Source: Muribaculaceae bacterium
GTDB lineage: Bacteria > Bacteroidota > Bacteroidia > Bacteroidales > Muribaculaceae
Direction: 5' to 3'
Assembly (NCBI GenBank): GCA_022510385.1
Contig: JAFLTQ010000010.1
Span: 1-64,000 of the forward strand
Length of the DNA: 64,000 nt
Shown piece after piece: positions 45,775 through 54,558 of this stretch. A program made the translations under genes and the position numbers. The notes beneath the pieces were generated by a model. It was given only the letters and a program-made list of their open reading frames with translations, was not told the origin of the DNA and searched no databases. The number at the start of each line of letters is the position of its first letter. Position 1 is the first letter of the stretch.

Positions 45775-45781
45775 GAATTTA

Positions 45782-45813
45782 TGACGGTCATATAAAAGCG
45801 TTGATGACCGTCA
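45782..45813 (+). promoter_or_regulatory. Perfect 10-bp hairpin in the RNase E/G leader
   Basis: TGACGGTCAT at 45782-45791 pairs exactly with ATGACCGTCA at 45804-45813 over a 12-base loop. No T tract follows, so a terminator is unlikely. ATCCTG/CAGGAT-type pairs lie just downstream (45819-45841). It may be an RNase processing or autoregulatory site. Confidence 0.6.
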
Positions 45814-45924
45814 AGAAATCCTGTCAGGATGTATCCTGCAGGTAAGAGTGAAACAGACATTTACAAGGGTGGGGAAATATAGCTTCATTCTTGAAGTGTC
45901 TGTAATTTTTGTATTCTATAAAAG

Positions 45925-47556
45925 ATGAAAAGCGAATTAGTAGTTGACGTCCAGCAAAAAGAAATTTCCATAGCATTGCTTGAAGACAGCAAACTCGTCT
46001 CATTGCAGAAAGAGAGCCGTAATCAAGCCTATGCAGTGGGAGACCTTTATCTTGCCAAGGTGAAAAAACTTATGCCCGGACTTAATGCAGCCTTCGTGGA
46101 TGTAGGCTTCGAAAAGGATGCTTTTCTTCATTATTTAGATCTTGGGCCTCAATTCAACACATTTAAAGAGTTTATCAAAGAGGCTTTCGCTGACAAGAAA
46201 AAAGTGCCTGCAATTTCCAAATTCAAAGCTCTGGAAGATATTCCGAAATCAGGCACAATTCAAGATGTGGTCCAACCCGGAGAGCAAATTTTAGTGCAAA
46301 TCGCCAAAGAGCCTATTTCATCAAAAGGGCCCAGACTCACCACTGAAATCTCTTTCACCGGACGCTACCTCGTCTTGATCCCTTTCGGGGATAAAATCTC
46401 TATTTCTCAAAAAATCAAAAGCACTGAGGAGAAAGTGCGACTACGCCAACTTGTCGGCAGCATTAAACCTAAAGGGTTTAGCGTGATAATCCGAACTTCT
46501 GCTGAAAATAAAAAATTCACAGAATTGAATCAGGAAATGAGGGCGCTCGTAAAATCATTTGAAGAGGCTATCGCTAAAATGCAACGTAGCCAGCCCCCTA
46601 TGCTCATTTATGAGGAGGAATCAAGAGCTGTCAGCATTATTCGCGATATTTTCTCCACTGATTTCGAACACGTCTACGTTAACGATAAAGACACTTTCGA
46701 GCAGATTCAACATTATATCGAGATTATTTATCCTGAAAAGAAAGACACCGTAAAACTGTATCAGAAAGAGATTCCGATTTTTGATCATTTCAACATTTCA
46801 CGCCAAATCAAGAGCTCTTTCGGTAAAACTGTTTCTTTTAAAAGCGGTGCTTACATTATTATTGAGCACACTGAGGCTCTTCATGTAATAGATGTCAATT
46901 CAGGAAATCGAAGCAAGCAGAGTTCCGACCAAGAGACAAACGCATTGGAAGTAAACCTTCGAGCAGCCGATGAAATAGCTCGTCAATTGCGTCTCAGAGA
47001 TATGGGCGGTATTATCGTCATCGATTTTATCGATATGAATAAAGCTGAACACCGCCAAACTCTCTATGAACACATGAAGGAGATTATGGCTAAAGATAGA
47101 GCCCGCCATAATATCCTCCCTCTTAGCAAGTTCGGCCTTATGCAGATCACTCGTCAAAGAGTGAGGCCTGCTCTCGACATTACTACAAATGAAGTCTGTC
47201 CTTCATGTTTCGGAAAAGGAGAAATACAACCTTCCCTTCTTTTCACCGACAAACTCGATGAAAAATTGGATTACCTTGTCAATACTTTAAAAGTCAAGAA
47301 ATTCACAATGTATATCCATCCTTTCATTGAGGCATACATCAAAAAAGGATTTTTCTCTCTCTTTGGAAAATGGAGACGTAAATATGGCAGAAACTTTAAA
47401 ATATTGCCGGACCAGAGCCTGGCTTATCTGCAATATAAAGTCATTGATACAGAAGGCAAAGAGATCGATATCAAGGAGGAAAGTGATTTTAACAGTAATC
47501 AATCGAAAAGTCACGCCCGCCACAAACAAAGAAATAATGAAGAAAAGAATGATTGA
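45925..47556 (+). CDS. rng: Rne/Rng family ribonuclease (RNase E/G)
   Basis: The 543-residue endoribonuclease matures rRNA and starts mRNA decay. It has an N-terminal S1 domain (about 30-130, YAVGDLYLAKVKKLMPGLNAAFVDVGFEKDAFLH), a catalytic core (GAYIIIEHTEALHVIDVNSGNRS, IARQLRLRDMGGIIVIDFIDM) and a zinc-link NEVCPSCFGKGEIQ. No long C-terminal degradosome scaffold is present. It is preceded by a hairpin-containing leader. Confidence 0.95.
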   Translation: MKSELVVDVQQKEISIALLEDSKLVSLQKESRNQAYAVGDLYLAKVKKLMPGLNAAFVDVGFEKDAFLHYLDLGPQFNTFKEFIKEAFADKKKVPAISKFKALEDIPKSGTIQDVVQPGEQILVQIAKEPISSKGPRLTTEISFTGRYLVLIPFGDKISISQKIKSTEEKVRLRQLVGSIKPKGFSVIIRTSAENKKFTELNQEMRALVKSFEEAIAKMQRSQPPMLIYEEESRAVSIIRDIFSTDFEHVYVNDKDTFEQIQHYIEIIYPEKKDTVKLYQKEIPIFDHFNISRQIKSSFGKTVSFKSGAYIIIEHTEALHVIDVNSGNRSKQSSDQETNALEVNLRAADEIARQLRLRDMGGIIVIDFIDMNKAEHRQTLYEHMKEIMAKDRARHNILPLSKFGLMQITRQRVRPALDITTNEVCPSCFGKGEIQPSLLFTDKLDEKLDYLVNTLKVKKFTMYIHPFIEAYIKKGFFSLFGKWRRKYGRNFKILPDQSLAYLQYKVIDTEGKEIDIKEESDFNSNQSKSHARHKQRNNEEKND

Positions 47557-47615
47557 CCCATTACAGCATCCCGCAATCAGACTTTCTCTGATGCCGGGTT
47601 ATTTGATGGGAGTAA

Positions 47616-48914
47616 TCATGTAAGCAAATCAGCGACAATGAATGTGGAGCCCCCGATGAAGATTATATCTTTTTCGGAGGCTTCTTTTTGCGCCTCCTTA
47701 TATGCCTCTTTCACCCCCGGGAAACTCTTCCCTTCTATCCCAAACTCCAGGAACTTCTCTTTGAGTTGAGCCACAGGTAGTGCTCTGGGTATTTTGGCAT
47801 TAGTTAAATAATATGATGCATCTCTCGGTAATATTCCCAAAATCTTATCTATTGCTTTATCTGCCACAAAACCTATAACTACTCTTAATTTCCCTCCTCT
47901 TCTATTCAAAAGAGTTGCAAGCTGTTGGAAATTATAGGTTAGTCCCGCTATATTATGTCCCGTGTCAGCGATGGTCAAAGGTTTATCTGAAAGAATCATC
48001 CACCGACCTGCCAATCCTGTTTTATTCACAACCTGCTCAATCCCCTTTTTTAATGCCTTATCCTTGATATCAAGTCCATGAACCCTTAATTGTTTAACAG
48101 CTTGCAAAACTGTCACTATATTCTTTTTTTGATAATCTCCTCCCAGTGGCAAATAAAAAGTCTGACCGTTATAATTTATGTCCCACCCATAACCCTTCTC
48201 ACTTTCCTCAATAATAATTTCATCATCAGTCCGGTCTGCAAAGGTAATCTCACTCCCGACGCTTTTAGCTCTTTCACTAAAAATCGGCGCTGTTTCAATT
48301 TGGGTCTCTCCTATCACTATGGGGGTTCTTTTCTTTATGATGCCCGCTTTCTCCGTTGCAATCTCTTCAAGTGTTGCTCCCAGAAATTGATTGTGATCAT
48401 GGGAGATATTTGTAATGACACATAGTTCCGGCGCAATAATATTTGTCGAGTCTAATCTCCCTCCCATGCCTACTTCAATCACAGCATAATCCACCTTCTC
48501 TTTTGCAAACCAATCGAAGGCCATTATCATAGTGAGTTCAAAGAATGAGGGTTTCCCGGAATAGTTTGACTCCCTCCATTTTTCTACAAATTCCACCACC
48601 CTCTTTTTGGGAATCATCTTGCCATTGATTTTCATCCTCTCTCGAAAATCCACAAGATGAGGAGATGTATAAAGTCCCACTCTATACCCCGCAGATTGTA
48701 GCACAGAAGCTAATAGATGAGAGGTGCTACCCTTCCCATTGGTACCTCCAACGTGAATACTCTTAAATTTCTTATGTGGCTCTCCAAAAAATTTAGAAAG
48801 ATTTATCACTCTCCTTAATCCCGGCTTATAAGCGGCTGCTCCTATGCGGGAAAACATAGGCAATTGAGTGTACAGAAACTCTAACGAATCTTTATAGGTT
48901 AGTTTTTTCATCAC
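47616..48914 (-). CDS. folC: Folylpolyglutamate synthase / dihydrofolate synthase
   Basis: The 432-residue Mur-ligase family enzyme adds glutamate to folates. It has the ATP loop HVGGTNGKGSTSHLLAS, the Omega-loop-like LYTSPHLVDFRERM, AVIEVGMGGRLDSTN and VITNISHDHNQFLG. It begins MMKKLTY, so either Met could start. The chromate transporter half-gene is 4 bp upstream. Confidence 0.94.
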   Translation of the reverse strand: MMKKLTYKDSLEFLYTQLPMFSRIGAAAYKPGLRRVINLSKFFGEPHKKFKSIHVGGTNGKGSTSHLLASVLQSAGYRVGLYTSPHLVDFRERMKINGKMIPKKRVVEFVEKWRESNYSGKPSFFELTMIMAFDWFAKEKVDYAVIEVGMGGRLDSTNIIAPELCVITNISHDHNQFLGATLEEIATEKAGIIKKRTPIVIGETQIETAPIFSERAKSVGSEITFADRTDDEIIIEESEKGYGWDINYNGQTFYLPLGGDYQKKNIVTVLQAVKQLRVHGLDIKDKALKKGIEQVVNKTGLAGRWMILSDKPLTIADTGHNIAGLTYNFQQLATLLNRRGGKLRVVIGFVADKAIDKILGILPRDASYYLTNAKIPRALPVAQLKEKFLEFGIEGKSFPGVKEAYKEAQKEASEKDIIFIGGSTFIVADLLT

Positions 48915-48918
48915 ATCC

Positions 48919-49524
48919 TTAATAATATAATATTAATCCTGTGATTCCGGCTAAGACTATTATCAGGATTGGATGTATCTTGATTTTTTTCTTTGCCATT
49001 TTTATTGGGAAATATGCAAGACAAAATGCTACGACACAAATCCCTATATTGGCCCATAATTGCCAATTCACGCCTCTTGGATTGAAGTTTGCTCCGTTCA
49101 TAAGCATGATAGCCGCAGCGGCTATAAGTCCCACTATGACGGGGCGTAATCCTGAAAATATAGCCTTTATAACTCCACTTTCACTATGTTTTCGAATAAA
49201 ATGTGAGCTGTACAAGACAAGCAGAAAACTGGGAATAACCACAGCCAGAGTGGCAAGACAGGAACCAAGCAATGACCATCCTATCCCGCTTAATTCGGGG
49301 TCTACCTCTCCCGGAGCAACATATCCGATATATGTGGCCGAATTTATTCCTATCGGGCCAGGCGTCATCTGCGAGATAGCTACAATATCAGTAAACATCG
49401 TTTCGGAAATCCATCCGGGAGCCACCACTGCTTTCTCCACCAATGAAAGCATGGCATACCCCCCTCCGAATCCGAAAATCCCGATTTTGATATATGCCCA
49501 AACCAATTGCCAATAAATATTCAT
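48919..49524 (-). CDS. Chromate transporter half-protein (ChrA, second half)
   Basis: The 201-residue membrane protein has the chromate transporter signature near its start (FGGGYAMLSLVEKAVV, VAISQMTPGPIGINSATYIGY) and about five or six transmembrane segments. Two short ChrA proteins forming one transporter is a known arrangement. The neighbour at 49564 is the partner. Substrate in a gut anaerobe is not necessarily chromate. Confidence 0.87.
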   Translation of the reverse strand: MNIYWQLVWAYIKIGIFGFGGGYAMLSLVEKAVVAPGWISETMFTDIVAISQMTPGPIGINSATYIGYVAPGEVDPELSGIGWSLLGSCLATLAVVIPSFLLVLYSSHFIRKHSESGVIKAIFSGLRPVIVGLIAAAAIMLMNGANFNPRGVNWQLWANIGICVVAFCLAYFPIKMAKKKIKIHPILIIVLAGITGLILYY

Positions 49525-49563
49525 ACAGCATTAAGAGTCTCTAAGAATCCGTGGGAATCTCTT

Positions 49564-50133
49564 TTAATTTCTCTTTAACTTGCTTGTTTGTGGAAGACGC
49601 CACACAAGATATCCTCCCAATCCTCCAAGCACAATAAAGAGTATCGGGTTTGAGATTAATCCTAAATCAAGAGATATCATCAACGCCACAACGAGTGGAA
49701 TCCATACAGTTTTCCACTGCAATTTTGCAGCCTTTGCAGATGTAATCACCGGAGCAATAATCAAAGCAACGACTGCAGGTCGTATTCCCATAAAAATAGC
49801 GGATACAACCCTGTTATTTTTGATCAAATCGGGAGTAAGAAAAATTGCTATCGCCAATATTATCAGGAAGGAAGGAAGGATGGTGCCTGCAGCAGCTACC
49901 ATCGATCCCTTTGCGCCTTTGATTTTATCCCCCACTGCCGTGGCTATATTCACTGCAAGTATACCCGGAAGAGATTGAGCAACTGCCAGGAGATCCAGGA
50001 ATTCCTCTCGTTTTATCCACTGGTGTTTATCCACAATTTCCCTCTCTATTATGGAAATCATGGCCCAACCTCCCCCGAAAGTGAAGGCTCCTATCTTAAA
50101 AAAAGTGGCGAATAGACTAAAATATTCTCCCAT
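49564..50133 (-). CDS. Chromate transporter half-protein (ChrA, first half)
   Basis: The 189-residue protein has FGGGWAMISIIEREIVDKHQWIKREEF and VAQSLPGILAVNIATAVGDKIKG, typical of ChrA N-half proteins, with about six transmembrane segments. The two half-genes are 39 bp apart. Both reading frames are intact, so this is not a frameshift. Confidence 0.87.
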   Translation of the reverse strand: MGEYFSLFATFFKIGAFTFGGGWAMISIIEREIVDKHQWIKREEFLDLLAVAQSLPGILAVNIATAVGDKIKGAKGSMVAAAGTILPSFLIILAIAIFLTPDLIKNNRVVSAIFMGIRPAVVALIIAPVITSAKAAKLQWKTVWIPLVVALMISLDLGLISNPILFIVLGGLGGYLVWRLPQTSKLKRN

Positions 50134-50149
50134 TCTGAAGAACAGGCTC

Positions 50150-51298
50150 TTAATATTTATGAGTGGTAGTCTCTAATTCTTCCGATGTCAGTTTCTTATG
50201 GTCCATAGAGCGCCACACATAGGCTATATATGCCAACACAAACGGAATTACAATCGACACATAACTCATAGCCTTGAGAGTGAATTCTGATGAGGAGGCA
50301 TTGCGGATAGTCAATGATGACGCCGGCTCAATCAGCGACGGATAGAAGGCGGTGTCACCATACCCTGCTGCCCAGAAGAGAGCTATAACTGTTAAAGTAG
50401 TTCCTATGCCTGTAAACCATATTCCCTTAGTGAAATGCTTGGAAAATATAGATTTTATCAGTCCGAAAAGAACTAAGACAACACCGATGACAAGCGTCAT
50501 TCCGGTCCACCACATATGGGTCAGATTATGGAAATATTTGTATGGCTCTTCGGTTGCTGTCACTGTCAAATCTTCATTTGTCGTGGCGTCATATCCGGTA
50601 ATTGTGCAAATCATGGTGAGAAACCATAAGAAGAACACTACGAAAATCCCGCCATTGATTAAGGCTTTGTTTTTGAGGGTCTCAAAGAAATCGGGATCAT
50701 CAATATTATTCATCATATAAAGGCTTGCCTGCATGCGTGCCAGGAAAAGCACTGCAACGCCAAGTATCAGATTCTTCCAATTGAATATTGCTTCAAATCC
50801 ATGTGACCCCGACCATTTTGATATGACAGGACTGTGGGTTTCCAAAAGGTTCCCTCTTGTCACAGTGAATTCTGCTCCGAAAAAGAACATAGACACCGCT
50901 ACTCCAAGAAGAATACAGCCCACACATCCATTGATGAAAAGGAATGTATCATATGTCTTTGTTCCGTAAATATTCCCTTGTTTCCCTCGATATTCATAAC
51001 TGACTGCCTGTACTATGAAGCTAAACAGTATGAGTATCCATAACCAATAGGCACCTCCGAAACTTGTTGAATAGAATAGGGGGAACGATGCAAAAAATGC
51101 TCCTCCGAAAACCACCAAAGTGGTAAAGGTTAATTCCCATTTCCTTCCCATCGAATTGATGATTAGTTCCTTGCGCTTGTCTGAACCGGCATTGAGCAGC
51201 ATGGATTGTCCTCCCTGAACAAATAAAAGGAACACAAGGAGTCCGCCCAAAACAGAGATCAGACACCACCAATAATTCTGTAGATATTCTAAAGCCAT
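50150..51298 (-). CDS. cydB: Cytochrome bd ubiquinol oxidase subunit II
   Basis: The 382-residue membrane protein has the CydB family start (LQNYWWCLISVLGGLLVFLLFVQGGQSMLLNAGSDKRKELIINSMGRKWE) and about eight transmembrane segments. It holds no hemes but is needed for stability. It begins 2 bp after cydA stops. Confidence 0.94.
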   Translation of the reverse strand: MALEYLQNYWWCLISVLGGLLVFLLFVQGGQSMLLNAGSDKRKELIINSMGRKWELTFTTLVVFGGAFFASFPLFYSTSFGGAYWLWILILFSFIVQAVSYEYRGKQGNIYGTKTYDTFLFINGCVGCILLGVAVSMFFFGAEFTVTRGNLLETHSPVISKWSGSHGFEAIFNWKNLILGVAVLFLARMQASLYMMNNIDDPDFFETLKNKALINGGIFVVFFLWFLTMICTITGYDATTNEDLTVTATEEPYKYFHNLTHMWWTGMTLVIGVVLVLFGLIKSIFSKHFTKGIWFTGIGTTLTVIALFWAAGYGDTAFYPSLIEPASSLTIRNASSSEFTLKAMSYVSIVIPFVLAYIAYVWRSMDHKKLTSEELETTTHKY

Positions 51299-51300
51299 AA

Positions 51301-52872
51301 TTAATGAGCGTAATCAATTTCCAAATCTGTTAACGATCTCTTTTGTATCTGTTTAATCATTATACTGATTTCAGCCACAAGCAATACTGTAAAAATAAGG
51401 GCAAACAGCCAGAATGTCAGGATCACCGACCCCGATTGTATCTCGCTTATCGCTGCCTTTGTCGGCAAGAGGTCTTGAACTGTCCAGGGTTGGCGACCAA
51501 CCTCGGCTACCGCCCATCCTGCTTCAGAACATACCCACATAAAGGGCATTGATATCATGGCTATCCATTGTAGCCACTTCTTGTTTTGGAGCCAATCCTT
51601 GTGACTGTAAACGCAGAATAGCGCTACAACATAATAGAGCAGGAAGTAGGTGCCCAGAAAAACCATTATTCTAAAAGAGGTGAAAGTAAGACCCACCGGA
51701 GGAATCGCCTCTTCAACCGTATCGAAATATCCATACCCGAAATAGGGATAATATTGACGTAAATCTTGTTCGGCAGCCATCATTCCGGCTTCATCTTTAT
51801 TTGCCCGCGCTATGTCATAGGCTCTCAAAGCCTCATGAGCCAACTTACCCTGACGAATACGCTCCGCATAACTTACGGTATTTACCGTGTCGCCATTTTC
51901 ATCAAGAGTGTAGCCTTGGATAATGTCGGCAATGCCGGGCACGTAGGCATGCAGGTCATGTTTTGCAAGTATAGATAGCCCATATGGCACAGTGATGTCG
52001 AAGAGGTATTCATCCTCTGCATTATTCCAAGTTTTGTTGGGATTGACTATGCCCGCTGCTACAAGTCCGGCAGACTCATGCCCATGATACAAGCCCTCCA
52101 TCGCTGCCAGCTTCATTGGCTGATGTTTTGTCACCTCTACTGCGGAACCATCTCCGGTCCACATGGTAAGTAACAACCCTATCAAACCTATCCAACCTCC
52201 TGCCTTGATAGAACGTTCGGCAAAGGAAATATTCCTTTTCTTATACATGAACCATGCGCTCACTCCGATTACAAAGACTCCGGCAAGAGCCCAGCCTGAA
52301 AATAGGGTATGTAGATATTTGTTTACTGCAATTCCGGAGAAAAGCTCCCAGAAATTGTTCATCACATTTCTCATCTGTCCCGGGTCAAATTCCATGCCCA
52401 CAGGATATTGCATCCACGCATTCGCCACTAAGATCCATAAAGCCGACACCGAGGCACCAAACCATGTCATCCATGTGGAGACAAGATGAAACCTTTCGCT
52501 GACTTTACCCCAACCAAAAAACATGACGGCCACAAATGTCGCCTCGATAAAGAAAGCTACAAGCCCCTCTATTGCCAATGGGGCTCCGAAAATATCTCCC
52601 ACAAACCAGGAATAATTACTCCAGTTTGTCCCGAATTCAAATTCAAGGATAATACCGGTGGCGATACCTATTGCAAAGTTAATCCCGAATAAAGTCATCC
52701 AGAACTTGGTGGTTGCCAACCATTTTTCCGATTTTGTCTTTACATAGATACTTTCCATCACTGCCACTATCAGGGAGAGCCCTAACGTGAGCGGGACAAA
52801 AAGCCAATGATATATGGCTGTCAAAGCAAATTGCCATCGCGACCACTCTACCACGGTCATTAAATCGTCCAT
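51301..52872 (-). CDS. cydA: Cytochrome bd ubiquinol oxidase subunit I
   Basis: The 523-residue heme protein has the conserved start SRWQFALTAIYHWLFVPLTLGLS (His heme ligand), GVTGAALALF-like EGLVAFFIEATFVAVMFFGW, GFHLVSTWMTWFGA and WAVAEVGRQPW. A long quinol-loop region spans about 260-390, including TVPYGLSILAKHDLHAYVPG. It lets cells scavenge oxygen at very low levels and is common in gut Bacteroidales. DUF4492 and cydB flank it. Confidence 0.95.
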   Translation of the reverse strand: MDDLMTVVEWSRWQFALTAIYHWLFVPLTLGLSLIVAVMESIYVKTKSEKWLATTKFWMTLFGINFAIGIATGIILEFEFGTNWSNYSWFVGDIFGAPLAIEGLVAFFIEATFVAVMFFGWGKVSERFHLVSTWMTWFGASVSALWILVANAWMQYPVGMEFDPGQMRNVMNNFWELFSGIAVNKYLHTLFSGWALAGVFVIGVSAWFMYKKRNISFAERSIKAGGWIGLIGLLLTMWTGDGSAVEVTKHQPMKLAAMEGLYHGHESAGLVAAGIVNPNKTWNNAEDEYLFDITVPYGLSILAKHDLHAYVPGIADIIQGYTLDENGDTVNTVSYAERIRQGKLAHEALRAYDIARANKDEAGMMAAEQDLRQYYPYFGYGYFDTVEEAIPPVGLTFTSFRIMVFLGTYFLLYYVVALFCVYSHKDWLQNKKWLQWIAMISMPFMWVCSEAGWAVAEVGRQPWTVQDLLPTKAAISEIQSGSVILTFWLFALIFTVLLVAEISIMIKQIQKRSLTDLEIDYAH

Positions 52873-52954
52873 ATATATTCTGTTGTTTAGTTGATATTGT
52901 TTATTTCTTCTTCCGGATCTCTTTTCTCTTAAACCCTCTTTCGACTTTTACCTT

Positions 52955-53176
52955 TCATCGGTTGATCAGCTCATTCCTGACATGGTCTGCCCTCTCTTCA
53001 TCTGTGGAAAAATCGCGCTTTAGAAGGTTCGGGAAAAACAATAGTTTCATAACGACAAAGAAGATAAAGACTTTCACTAAGATTATCACCCACAACGTCT
53101 TCCCGACCGTCATGTTACGGAATCCCTCATAATAGAGATCCCATATCCTCCTTGAAAGATTCTTTACCGCTATCAT
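52955..53176 (-). CDS. DUF4492 protein associated with cytochrome bd
   Basis: The 73-residue protein matches DUF4492, a small protein found before cydA in Bacteroidota. It has an N-terminal amphipathic stretch and one transmembrane helix (about 29-47, WVIILVKVFIFFVVMKLLFF). The ATG at 53176 is favoured over a GTG just upstream. A TAAATTTG box at 53198-53205 precedes it by about 20 bases. Probably a small oxidase subunit or assembly factor. Confidence 0.82.
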   Translation of the reverse strand: MIAVKNLSRRIWDLYYEGFRNMTVGKTLWVIILVKVFIFFVVMKLLFFPNLLKRDFSTDEERADHVRNELINR

Positions 53177-53313
53177 CACTCTGCGCTTTGTTTATGGCAA
53201 ATTTAATAATATTTCTTTAACAGACAATTTCACTTCTCTTTCATTTATATCCATTTTAAAAAATTTATTAAGAAAATTTGCTTATCTTTGCTATATTATT
53301 AAAATTTGTAATA

Positions 53314-53772
53314 ATGGCTTTGTGGTTTGAATGTAAAGTGCGCTATGAGCGTATGGCCGAAAACGGCGTGGTGAAAAAAGTGAATGAGCCTTATCTTGTT
53401 GATGCCCTCACCTTCACTGAGGCTGAAGCGCGTATTATCGACAAGATAACCCCATATATTTCCGGTGATTTCAGCATCTCGGCTGTAAAAAAAACAAAAA
53501 TATCCGACATCTTTTTTGATGATCGTGGCGACCGCTTTTATATGGTGAAAGTCAATTTCATTTCCCTTGATGACAAATCGGGAGTTGAGAAAAAATCCGC
53601 TAATTTCATGCTCGTGCAGGCTTCTGATTTTGCCGACGCCTTAAAGAAATTCGAAGAGGGGATGAAAGGCACTCTTGCCGACTATGAGATTGCCTCAATC
53701 ACTGAAACTCCCTTGATGGATGTGTTCCCCTTCCAGTTGGGTGTTATGAAAGCGGGGGATGAGAAACAGTAA
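53314..53772 (+). CDS. DUF4494 protein
   Basis: The 152-residue protein matches the Bacteroidota family DUF4494: WFECKVRYERM, EPYLVDALTFTEAEARI, ISAVKKTKISDIFFD and IASITETPLMDVFPF. The function is unknown. The ATG at 53314 is preferred over an upstream TTG. A TATCTTTG box is at 53283-53290. Confidence 0.85.
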   Translation: MALWFECKVRYERMAENGVVKKVNEPYLVDALTFTEAEARIIDKITPYISGDFSISAVKKTKISDIFFDDRGDRFYMVKVNFISLDDKSGVEKKSANFMLVQASDFADALKKFEEGMKGTLADYEIASITETPLMDVFPFQLGVMKAGDEKQ

Positions 53773-53811
53773 GATTAGATCGCTCACCATAACAAAATAA
53801 CGTTAAGCATC

Positions 53812-54477
53812 TTGAATATCGCGGAAAACATAAGGAAATATCGGGAGATGGTGCCTGCCAATGTGGAAATTGTTGCCGTCTCCAAATTTCATCCGGTTTC
53901 CGCTATAATGGAGACTTATGAGGCCGGACAAAGAAGCTTCGGTGAGAGCCGGGTGCAGGAATTCCTCGAAAAAGAGAAGATGATGCCCTCGGATATAAAA
54001 TGGCATTTCATAGGCCACCTTCAAACCAACAAAGTGAAACCCATTATTGGCAAAACTTCACTCATTGAAAGCGTTGATTCTATAAGATTGCTGGAATTAA
54101 TCGAAAGAGAATCAGCAAAAGCCGGTGTTGTCACCTCAATTCTCTTGCAGGTGCATGTGGCGGCTGAAGAAGAAAAATTCGGTTTCTTCCCCGATGAACT
54201 GAAGGAATATTTGAAGGAAGGAAGTTTCCGGAATTTGAAAAATGTGAATATCTGCGGAATTATGGGAATGGCCACCAACACCGAGGATGGAAATAGAGTG
54301 AGGGCTGATTTCGCGGCTTTACATTCCATCTACCAAGAAGTGAAGGACATGTATGGATCTGAGCTTCCGAAATTCCGTCACCTTTCTATGGGGATGAGTG
54401 GTGACTGGCCCATAGCTGTAGAAGAGGGAGCAGATATCGTCAGAATCGGGTCGGCTATTTTCGGCGACAGGATATAA
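53812..54477 (+). CDS. YggS family PLP homeostasis protein, TTG start
   Basis: The 221-residue protein binds pyridoxal phosphate and maintains B6/amino-acid balance. The PLP lysine is in VEIVAVSKFHPV (about residue 24), followed by SFGESRVQEFLEK, WHFIGHLQTNKVK and a late LSMGMSGDWPIAVEEGADIVRIGSAIFGDR. No ATG precedes the conserved N-terminus, so TTG at 53812 is the likely start. The next in-frame ATG is at codon 13 (53848) and would shorten the fold. Confidence 0.88.
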   Translation: MNIAENIRKYREMVPANVEIVAVSKFHPVSAIMETYEAGQRSFGESRVQEFLEKEKMMPSDIKWHFIGHLQTNKVKPIIGKTSLIESVDSIRLLELIERESAKAGVVTSILLQVHVAAEEEKFGFFPDELKEYLKEGSFRNLKNVNICGIMGMATNTEDGNRVRADFAALHSIYQEVKDMYGSELPKFRHLSMGMSGDWPIAVEEGADIVRIGSAIFGDRI

Positions 54478-54558
54478 AAGGTAGGGAAAATCTTTTGCAA
54501 CCACCTCCATATTGCCTTTTGAATAATAATAGAATCATAACCTTAAAAAAAACATATA

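Noticed and set aside
48919..50133. Possible frameshifted single chrA gene
   Set aside because: Both halves have their own start, signature and full set of membrane segments, and paired short ChrA proteins are a known arrangement.
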